The notes beneath the pieces were generated by a model that did not search any database, had not been told where the DNA came from, and worked only from the letters and a program-made list of their open reading frames with translations. A program made the position numbers and the translations under genes. 5,220 bases of DNA from Chitinophagia bacterium (lineage in GTDB: Bacteria; Bacteroidota; Bacteroidia; Chitinophagales; Chitinophagaceae), in assembly GCA_010021705.1 (NCBI GenBank), contig RGMU01000126.1, positions 1 to 5,220 of the forward strand, in the 5' to 3' direction. Positions 1 through 4,927 of this stretch are shown here, one piece after another. The number at the start of each line of letters is the position of its first letter. Positions within the stretch are counted from its first letter, which is position 1.

Positions 1-392
1 AAGGCGATTTTCAAGAGGTGATAGACGATAACACGCTTACCGATTCAGGGGCTGTGAGCAAGGTATTACTGTGTTCCGGTAAAATATACTTTGAGCTATT
101 AGAGCAGCGTACAGCCATGCAAAATACCGCTATAGCCATACTGCGCTTAGAGCAAATCTATCCTTTGCCTTACAAGCAATTAGAACAGTTAAAAGCGAAA
201 TATGCTGTTGCAGAGTGGTATTGGGTGCAGGAAGAACCGCGCAATATGGGCGCGTTGCCTTATTTGCTCATGAATTTTGATTTGTTTAACTTAAAGTATA
301 TCAGTCGCCCCGCAAGCGCATCGCCTGCCACCGGATTTGCCAAGCTACACGCCCAAGAGCAAAAAGCAATAATAGACCAAGCCCTAAGCTAA
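1..392 (+). CDS. sucA: 2-oxoglutarate dehydrogenase E1 component, C-terminal fragment
   Basis: This is the last ~129 residues of the thiamine-diphosphate-dependent E1 subunit of the 2-oxoglutarate dehydrogenase complex, which decarboxylates 2-oxoglutarate in the TCA cycle and passes the succinyl group to the lipoyl E2 subunit. The reading frame is open from base 3 to the TAA at 390-392; the rest of the gene lies left of the window. The GTG at 18 is an internal valine, not a start. Visible family motifs are VLLCSGKIYFELLEQR, the RLEQIYPLP segment, WVQEEPRNMGA and the near-terminal RPASASPATGFAKLH, which align well with the end of E. coli SucA as I recall it. The C-terminus looks complete. The next gene is convergent on the other strand, so the E2 gene (sucB), often directly downstream of sucA, is not there. 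Pyruvate dehydrogenase E1 is unlikely because RPASASPA and the QEEP context are typical of the oxoglutarate enzyme. Confidence 0.93.
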   Translation, partial: GDFQEVIDDNTLTDSGAVSKVLLCSGKIYFELLEQRTAMQNTAIAILRLEQIYPLPYKQLEQLKAKYAVAEWYWVQEEPRNMGALPYLLMNFDLFNLKYISRPASASPATGFAKLHAQEQKAIIDQALS

Positions 393-401
393 TGTTTTAG
401 C
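388..401. other. Short inverted repeat over the convergent stop codons
   Basis: GCTAA and TTAGC form a perfect 5-bp stem with a 4-base TGTT loop. The left arm contains both the TAA that ends sucA and the TAG that ends the minus-strand Nudix gene. A second weak stem (GCGC/GTGC around 400-413) lies beside it. It sits where a bidirectional terminator is expected between convergent genes, but the stem is short and A/T-rich and no strong U-run follows directly, so a terminator role is only a guess. Confidence 0.2.
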
Positions 402-976
402 GCAATTTTGTGCTTTATTTTGGTTACTATATTTCCAAATTCAGCATCATTTTGCAATTCGTTCAGGGTGAACCATTCTACCGTAGTATCCGGTGGTGGG
501 GTATAGCTCTTAATAGGGTGCTTGTATTGAAACAAATACCTAAAATCGTGGTGATAATGCGCAGGCTCTTGCTTTTTAGCATTGGCGGGTATTAGGTGGC
601 TGTCTATGTCAAAGGGGAGTTGTTGAGTGGTGCTATCTAAGTGAATAACGGTATAGGCATCAGGCGTTAGCTGTAGTTCCTCTTCTGTTTCTCGCATGGC
701 GGCAGCAAGGAAAGACGTGTCATTAGCCTCAATATGCCCACCGGGTTGTAGCCATCGGTTAAGCCATGCGTGCCGGTGGAGTAATAAATGCGTGCCGGTG
801 GCAACTATAATAAATGCGCTTGCGGTAATATGCCCCGCTGCGTTTTTTCTGTCTATAACGCTGAGGGGCATGGTATTAAGCAGATACTGCTGCAATAGGG
901 CGCATCGTTGCCCTTCTTCAGGGAAAACGGATAAATAGGCGTTAAGCAGGCTTATTGCGGTATTTTGTTCTGTCAT
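389..976 (-). CDS. Nudix hydrolase
   Basis: A 195-residue Nudix-fold hydrolase, expected to cleave a nucleoside diphosphate linked to another group and to use Mg2+ or Mn2+. The Nudix box lies at residues ~79-103: GGHIEANDTS, then AAAMRETEEELQL. The R95-E96-x-x-E99-E100 core is present. The box has one extra residue before RE compared with the classic pattern and Q in place of the last Gly; an extra residue of this sort is seen in an uncharacterised Nudix group that also shares 'WLQPGGH'. Downstream, DSHLIPANAKKQEPAHYHHDFRYLF (~125-149) matches that same group. I chose the ATG at 976 because it begins 7 bases after the folP stop and follows an A-rich leader (AAAAAATCT). An upstream in-frame ATG at 1033 would overlap folP by 50 bases and add a tail without family resemblance. 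It is probably cotranscribed with folP. The substrate cannot be read from the sequence; a folate-pathway role is inference from position. Confidence 0.88.
   Translation of the reverse strand: MTEQNTAISLLNAYLSVFPEEGQRCALLQQYLLNTMPLSVIDRKNAAGHITASAFIIVATGTHLLLHRHAWLNRWLQPGGHIEANDTSFLAAAMRETEEELQLTPDAYTVIHLDSTTQQLPFDIDSHLIPANAKKQEPAHYHHDFRYLFQYKHPIKSYTPPPDTTVEWFTLNELQNDAEFGNIVTKIKHKIALKH
766..818. repeat. Imperfect tandem short repeat inside the Nudix gene
   Basis: ATGCGTGCCGGTGG occurs exactly at 766-779 and again at 788-801. Each copy is followed by a TAATAA-containing tail, and the next ATGCG starts at 788 and at 814. TAATAAATGCG is thus repeated at 782-792 and 808-818. The offsets (22 and 26 bases) are not multiples of three, so the two 14-base copies encode different peptides on the minus strand: within ATGTH and within HRHAW. 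Confidence 0.6.
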
Positions 977-983
977 AGATTTT

Positions 984-1820
984 TTATAACCATTGCCATA
1001 AGTTAATACATTGCACTGCTTCTTTAACGTCATGCACCCTAAGTATGTTTGCCCCCTGTTGCAGGGCTACTATATGCAGTGCCGTGGTGCCGTTAAGTGC
1101 CTCTTCGGCAGATAGTTTTAAAGGCTTGTACACCATGCTTTTGCGGGAAATGCCTACTAATATTGGCTTTTGCAATATTTGAAGTGTACTAAGATTTTTA
1201 AGCAGCAAATAGTTGTGCTCTATTGTTTTGCCAAAGCCAAAGCCGGGGTCTATAATTACATCATAAATGCCGGCATCGGTACATTTTTTCAGCGTATCGG
1301 TAAAGTATTCCAATACTTCTAAGGTCAGATGGTTATAATGCGGGTCGGTTTGCATGGTGGCGGGTGTACCCTTAATGTGCATGGCTATATAAGGCACTTT
1401 TAAGGCAGATACAGCCTTTAGCATATTTTCAGACAGCTGCCCTGCGCTAATATCGTTTACAATATCTGCGCCTGCCGTAATGGCATGGTAGGCAGTAGAG
1501 GCATGGTAGGTGTCAATAGAAAGCCATGTATCCGGGAACCGGCTGCGAATGGCATCAATAACGTTTAATACCCTTGCTTGTTCAATTTGCGGGTCTATTA
1601 TCGGCTCTCCGGGTTTGGTGCTTGCCCCCCCAATATCTAATATTGTAGCACCTTCATCAAGCATTTGTTCTGCCTTGCGTAGCAGGCTATCCGTATCGCT
1701 TTCTTTGCCTTTATTGTAAAAGCTATTGGGTGTGGCATTCAGTATTCCCATCACTATGGGCTTATCCAGCACAAGTAATTTACCTTTAGAAACAATAGAG
1801 CAGGGTATGGTGTTACTCAT
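984..1820 (-). CDS. folP: Dihydropteroate synthase
   Basis: FolP is cytoplasmic and joins p-aminobenzoate to 6-hydroxymethyl-dihydropterin pyrophosphate to give 7,8-dihydropteroate; it is the sulfonamide target. At 278 residues it has normal length and a complete TIM-barrel motif set: MGILNATPNSF (24-34), GGASTKPG (64-71), SIDT (101-104), NDISAG (122-127), HIKGTPATMQ (148-157), DPGFGFGK (191-198), GISRKSM (223-229) and LRVHDV (260-265). Residues equivalent to E. coli N22, D96, N115, D185, K221, R255 and H257 are all present (N28, D103, N122, D191, K227, R261, H263). Unusual are N32 where TPDSF has Asp, N36-K37 where many homologues have Asp-Gly, and K69 where STRP has Arg; all lie in the two mobile substrate loops. 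The start is the ATG at 1820-1818, preceded 30 bases upstream by a TACCTTTG promoter element and without a Shine-Dalgarno. The Nudix gene follows after 7 bases. Confidence 0.96.
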   Translation of the reverse strand: MSNTIPCSIVSKGKLLVLDKPIVMGILNATPNSFYNKGKESDTDSLLRKAEQMLDEGATILDIGGASTKPGEPIIDPQIEQARVLNVIDAIRSRFPDTWLSIDTYHASTAYHAITAGADIVNDISAGQLSENMLKAVSALKVPYIAMHIKGTPATMQTDPHYNHLTLEVLEYFTDTLKKCTDAGIYDVIIDPGFGFGKTIEHNYLLLKNLSTLQILQKPILVGISRKSMVYKPLKLSAEEALNGTTALHIVALQQGANILRVHDVKEAVQCINLWQWL

Positions 1821-1850
1821 GCCGTAAAACGCTTAAAATCGTGGTGGAGG

Positions 1851-1858
1851 CAAAGGTA
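1851..1858 (-). promoter_or_regulatory. Candidate folP promoter, Bacteroidota -7 element
   Basis: On the minus strand this reads TACCTTTG, an exact match to the Bacteroidota -7 consensus TAnnTTTG. It lies 30 bases before the folP ATG, giving a short leader. I see no good TTG-type -33 element about 20 bases further upstream; that interval holds the inverted repeats at 1870-1891. Confidence 0.5.
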
Positions 1859-1869
1859 AAACGAAAAAA

Positions 1870-1891
1870 TATGTTATCACATACTTAACAT
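1870..1891. promoter_or_regulatory. Overlapping inverted repeats, possible operator
   Basis: TATGT-TATC-ACATA (1870-1883) is a perfect 5-bp palindrome with a 4-base spacer. ATGTTA (1871-1876) and TAACAT (1886-1891) form a second, overlapping 6-bp inverted repeat with a 9-base spacer. Both lie 11-33 bases upstream of the folP -7 element, where the -33 contact would be, which suits a regulator-binding site. In A/T-rich DNA such short palindromes also arise by chance. Confidence 0.25.
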
Positions 1892-2003
1892 TCCTATAAA
1901 AAGTGGTACATTAGGTGGTTTATTATTTATTTGTTATTTATCTTGCTTGCTTTTTCCGTGCCGGAGTACAATAACGGTATATACTTTATAGTTTTTTAGA
2001 TAC

Positions 2004-3182
2004 ATGCACAAGGTAATTACAGTATTTTTATGGCTACTTCGCCTCACATTGGGAGGTCTATTTATATTTTCAGGCGTAGTAAAGGCAAACGACCCGTTAG
2101 CCCTTGCCTACAAAATGAATGAAATTTTTGAGGTTTGGCATTGGGACTTCTTTGTGCCGTATAGCTTAGCATTATCCGTTGCCATGATTTCCTTTGAAAT
2201 ATTTGCCGGTGTGGCAGTTATAGTGGGCAACTTTTTTAGAATGTATGCCTATTCTATGCTTGCCATGAATGTGTTTTATACCTTTTTAACATGGTTTGTA
2301 TGGAAATCGGGCAAAATTCACGAATGTGGCTGCTTTGGCGAATGTATTAAAATAGCCAATGATGTTACCTTTTATAAAGATGTAGCCTTAACGTCTATCA
2401 ACCTCATATTGTGCATTTTCTCGTTGAGCGTATTCCCTATTTTTCATAAGCCGGCAGTAAACTTTGGTATAGTATTTGGGGCATTGGTGTTTTCTTTGGT
2501 GGCACAGTGGTACACGCTCACCTATCTGCCGGTGGTGGACTGCCTCTCATTCAGACCCGGTAATAATCTGTGGGAAAAAATGCAGATACCGGATGGTGGA
2601 GGTGCCCCGGAAAACGAAAATACTACCCTGTATGTATATGAAAAAAATGGCGAAGTGCAAAGTTTTACGCAACAGGAAATTATAGATAAAAAAATAACCC
2701 AAGACCCTAAATGGAAGTTTGTAGAGGTGAAGGAGGAGGTGAAAAAGGGTAAGCAGGTTAAGGAAGAGGTGAAGCCTGAAATACCGCGTGATTTTTCGCT
2801 AAACGGTGTTGACGGTAAGGACTATACCAAGCAAATATTAACAGACTCCGGTTACACTTTTTTTTGGATAGTGCGCGATGTTGAAACTTACAACAAAAAG
2901 AACTTAGACAGAATTACTGCTTTAGCCCAAAAAGCAGCCGAGCTAAAGGTGAAGTTTTATGTGCTTACCACCGCCATGCCCGATGACTACAGCCAATTAA
3001 GAGTGGACTGGAACATGAAAAACGTAACCTTTTTTACCATAGACTATGTGATAAGCAAAACAGCCATCAGAACCAATCCCGGGCTAATGTTGTTGCACAA
3101 CGGTGTGGTGGAAAAGAAATGGAGCTACATGAGCTACCCTAAAGATATAGTTTTTGAAAATAGCAACCTTGTATGTAAATAA
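2004..3182 (+). CDS. DoxX/MauE-like membrane protein with C-terminal thioredoxin-fold domain
   Basis: A 392-residue inner-membrane protein resembling a Bacteroidota DoxX-type family (BT_3928-like). Five hydrophobic segments are visible (~5-26, 52-75, 80-100, 125-147, 153-175). With a cytoplasmic N-terminus this puts the 100-125 loop and the long C-terminal part in the periplasm. The loop holds C108, C110 and C114 in HECGCFGEC, the cysteine pattern of MauE-like redox membrane proteins; C180 lies just after the last helix. Residues ~260-380 look like a thioredoxin/TlpA fold (strand GYTFFWIV, helix, strand VKFYVLTT, then TNPGLMLLHNGVVEKKW) but have no CxxC active site. The linker contains a duplicated VKEEVK (242-247 and 252-257). 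The ATG at 2004 gives a proper first helix; there is no Shine-Dalgarno. A role in periplasmic thiol chemistry is inferred from the cysteines and domain order; the true function is unknown. The next gene appears to have its own promoter. Confidence 0.85.
   Translation: MHKVITVFLWLLRLTLGGLFIFSGVVKANDPLALAYKMNEIFEVWHWDFFVPYSLALSVAMISFEIFAGVAVIVGNFFRMYAYSMLAMNVFYTFLTWFVWKSGKIHECGCFGECIKIANDVTFYKDVALTSINLILCIFSLSVFPIFHKPAVNFGIVFGALVFSLVAQWYTLTYLPVVDCLSFRPGNNLWEKMQIPDGGGAPENENTTLYVYEKNGEVQSFTQQEIIDKKITQDPKWKFVEVKEEVKKGKQVKEEVKPEIPRDFSLNGVDGKDYTKQILTDSGYTFFWIVRDVETYNKKNLDRITALAQKAAELKVKFYVLTTAMPDDYSQLRVDWNMKNVTFFTIDYVISKTAIRTNPGLMLLHNGVVEKKWSYMSYPKDIVFENSNLVCK
2727..2774 (+). repeat. In-frame linker duplication (VKEEVK)
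   Basis: Bases 2727-2744 and 2757-2774 match at 15 of 18 positions and encode VKEEVK twice, 10 residues apart, in the charged linker between the membrane part and the thioredoxin-like domain. The spacing keeps frame, so this looks like low-complexity linker growth by slippage. Confidence 0.6.
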
Positions 3183-3205
3183 TACTATCATTCCGGCATA
3201 GATAT

Positions 3206-3213
3206 TACCTTTG
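3206..3213 (+). promoter_or_regulatory. Candidate promoter (-7 element) for the HMG-CoA lyase-panB-yggS set
   Basis: TACCTTTG lies 19 bases before the ATG at 3233, in the 50-base gap after the DoxX-type gene. It matches TAnnTTTG exactly and is the same octamer as at the folP promoter. No clear TTG-type -33 element stands 19-21 bases upstream. It suggests that the three following genes start a new transcription unit. Confidence 0.5.
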
Positions 3214-3232
3214 TGGTACATAATAGCTGAAA

Positions 3233-4090
3233 ATGAATCAAAGTATAGTAACGGTGGAATGCCCCCGTGATGCCATGCAGGGTTGGAAGCCTTTTATTCC
3301 CACAGAAACTAAGATAAATTACCTTAATGCTTTACTTAAAGTAGGCTTTAACGTATTAGACTTTGGCTCTTTTGTATCAGCGCAAGCCATACCACAGTTG
3401 GCAGATACCAAAGACGTGCTAAAGCACTTAGATTTGAGCCAAACATCTACTAAGCTGTTGGCGATTATAGCCAACACAAGGGGGGCAGAAGAAGCCCTCC
3501 AATACCCACAGATTGACTACTTAGGCTTTCCGTTTTCTATATCGGAAACATTTCAAATGCGCAATACCAACAAAACCATCGCACAGTCGGTAATGCAAGT
3601 GGCAGAAATTCAAAGGCTATGCTTACAAGCCAAAAAACAACTCGTGGTGTATATCTCTATGGGCTTTGGCAACCCTTATGGAGACGCTTACAGCCCTAAA
3701 GTGGCTATAGATTGGGTGGCTAAGCTCGCAGAAATGGGCATTAAAACCATTGCATTGGCAGATACCATTGGTGTGTCTAATCCGGAAAACATTAAGGCGT
3801 TGTTCACTAAACTAATTCCTACATTTTCTTACATAGAATTTGGGGCGCATTTTCATTCCACACCGCATAGCCGGCAAGAGAAAATAGCAGCTGCCTACCA
3901 AGCCGGTTGCCGCAGGTTTGATACCGCCATAAACGGCATTGGAGGCTGCCCAATGGCAGAAGATGAGTTGGTAGGCAACATTGCCACAGAAAGCCTTATA
4001 GACTTTTGTAATGCTAACCATATTGCCCTAAACCTTAACCAAAGTGCCTTTGAAGAAGCTGCACAAATTGCATCTTCTATTTTTTTATAG
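3233..4090 (+). CDS. Hydroxymethylglutaryl-CoA lyase
   Basis: A 285-residue TIM-barrel enzyme of the HMG-CoA lyase (mvaB-type) family, which splits 3-hydroxy-3-methylglutaryl-CoA into acetyl-CoA and acetoacetate at the end of leucine breakdown. The N-terminal ECPRDAMQG (9-17) replaces the classic VGPRDGLQN and keeps R12 and D13. HFH at 206-208 supplies the two metal histidines, and GIGGCPMAEDELVGN (235-249) holds the active-site C239 and metal ligand N249. Compared with the human enzyme, E72 is replaced by D43, the Asp of the HxHD motif is S209, and the loop between the catalytic Cys and Asn is one residue longer. Other blocks such as DFGSFVS, GFPFSISETFQMRNTN and SMGFGNPYGD match HMG-CoA lyases of flavobacteria as I remember them, so the variants look clade-typical. 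A related lyase specificity cannot be excluded. The start at 3233 lies 19 bases after TACCTTTG. panB follows after 21 bases, probably in the same operon. Confidence 0.85.
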   Translation: MNQSIVTVECPRDAMQGWKPFIPTETKINYLNALLKVGFNVLDFGSFVSAQAIPQLADTKDVLKHLDLSQTSTKLLAIIANTRGAEEALQYPQIDYLGFPFSISETFQMRNTNKTIAQSVMQVAEIQRLCLQAKKQLVVYISMGFGNPYGDAYSPKVAIDWVAKLAEMGIKTIALADTIGVSNPENIKALFTKLIPTFSYIEFGAHFHSTPHSRQEKIAAAYQAGCRRFDTAINGIGGCPMAEDELVGNIATESLIDFCNANHIALNLNQSAFEEAAQIASSIFL

Positions 4091-4111
4091 CGTGTTTCAA
4101 AATAAGTAATA

Positions 4112-4927
4112 ATGTCAACAACGGGTGAGATAAGAAGGGTAACAACCAACACATTGCAGGCAATGAAGCAAGCCGGCGAAAAAATAAGCATGTTAACGGC
4201 TTATGACTATTCCATGGCTAAGATATTAGATGAAGCCGGCATAGACGCACTGTTGGTGGGAGACTCCGCCTCCAATGTAATGGCAGGGCATGAAACCACG
4301 CTCCCCATCACGTTAGAACAAATGATATATCACGCGCAAAGCGTGGTAAGGGCGTGTAAGCGATGCTTAATTGTAGTTGACTTGCCTTTTGGCTCTTATC
4401 AAGGTAATAGCAAAGAAGCCTTGCATACTGCCATTAGGGTAATGAAAGAGTCGGGGGCACATGCCGTGAAATTGGAGGGTGGGGCAGAGGTGATAGAGTC
4501 CGTAAAGCGCATTCTAACCGCAGGAGTGCCGGTTATGGGGCATTTGGGGCTAACGCCACAAAGCATCTATAAATTTGGCACCTACACCGTAAGGGCAAAA
4601 GAAGAAGCCGAAGCCGAGCTATTGCTCCATAATGCACAGCTATTGGAGCAGGAGGGTTGCTTTGCCATAGTGTTAGAGAAAATACCGGCAATGTTAGGTA
4701 AAAAAGTGGCAGAAACTGTTAAAATACCCATAATAGGCATTGGCGCGGGCAAGCACGTGGACGGTCAGGTGTTGGTAATGCACGATATGCTGGGCATAAC
4801 CAACAATTTTTCGCCCCGCTTTTTGCGCCGCTACGCCAATCTATACGATACCATACACCAAGCTGCACAAGACTACATTGGCGATGTTAAAAAGCAAAAC
4901 TTTCCTAACGATAAAGAACAATATTAA
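4112..4927 (+). CDS. panB: 3-methyl-2-oxobutanoate hydroxymethyltransferase
   Basis: PanB (ketopantoate hydroxymethyltransferase) moves a hydroxymethyl group from 5,10-methylene-tetrahydrofolate to 3-methyl-2-oxobutanoate, the valine keto acid, giving ketopantoate for pantothenate and CoA synthesis in the cytoplasm. At 271 residues its length is normal. The family motifs are all present: LLVGDSASNVMAGHETTLP (48-66) with metal ligand D51, VVDLPFGSY (88-96) with D90, VKLEGG (119-124) with K120 and E122, GHLGLTPQS (143-151), VLEKIP (187-192) with E189 equivalent to the E. coli catalytic base E181, and GIGAG...DGQVLVMHDMLG (209-228). It should be active. The ATG at 4112 follows an A-rich leader (AAAATAAGTAATA) without a Shine-Dalgarno. 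An in-frame, further upstream start would run into the lyase gene. The TAA stop shares its last A with the ATG of the next gene, which suggests translational coupling. No panC or panD is in the window. Confidence 0.97.
   Translation: MSTTGEIRRVTTNTLQAMKQAGEKISMLTAYDYSMAKILDEAGIDALLVGDSASNVMAGHETTLPITLEQMIYHAQSVVRACKRCLIVVDLPFGSYQGNSKEALHTAIRVMKESGAHAVKLEGGAEVIESVKRILTAGVPVMGHLGLTPQSIYKFGTYTVRAKEEAEAELLLHNAQLLEQEGCFAIVLEKIPAMLGKKVAETVKIPIIGIGAGKHVDGQVLVMHDMLGITNNFSPRFLRRYANLYDTIHQAAQDYIGDVKKQNFPNDKEQY

Larger units (their letters stand above)
1821..2003. other. Divergent intergenic region between folP and the DoxX-type gene
   Basis: These 183 bases are A/T-rich with no credible gene. They hold the folP promoter element (1851-1858, minus) and two overlapping inverted repeats (1870-1891). 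On the plus side I see only weak -7-like matches for the downstream gene: TAGTTTTT at 1989-1996, one mismatch from TAnnTTTG but only 7 bases before the ATG, and two TTG words at 1943-1949 that could serve as -33 elements only for a poorly matched -7. The promoter of the plus-strand gene is therefore not assigned. Confidence 0.5.

Noticed and set aside
18..20. GTG at 18 as the start of a small protein
   Set aside because: The frame is open to the left edge and the residues before it (GDFQE) continue the sucA alignment, so the codon is internal.
410..938. Plus-strand open frames at 410-595 and 696-938
   Set aside because: Both lie antisense inside the clearly recognised Nudix gene, with no recognisable product or separate start signals.
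977..1033. N-terminal extension of the Nudix gene from an upstream in-frame ATG at 1033
   Set aside because: It would overlap folP by 50 bases, and the extra 19 residues show no family resemblance; the ATG at 976 fits the operon spacing and has an A-rich leader.
1510..1719. Plus-strand open frame antisense to folP
   Set aside because: It is a by-product of the conserved folP coding sequence on the other strand; its composition has no domain character.
1821..2003. A riboswitch or small RNA in the divergent intergenic region
   Set aside because: No conserved riboswitch core, strong hairpin or U-run terminator could be seen, and the predicted folP leader is too short for a riboswitch.
2476..2685. 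Second-frame open frame inside the DoxX-type gene
   Set aside because: It is fully contained in a well-supported gene, and its translation is rich in Cys, Trp and basic residues, as expected for an out-of-frame reading.
3812..4191. Minus-strand open frames opposite the lyase and the start of panB
   Set aside because: They overlap two strong protein families on the opposite strand and have no motif of their own.
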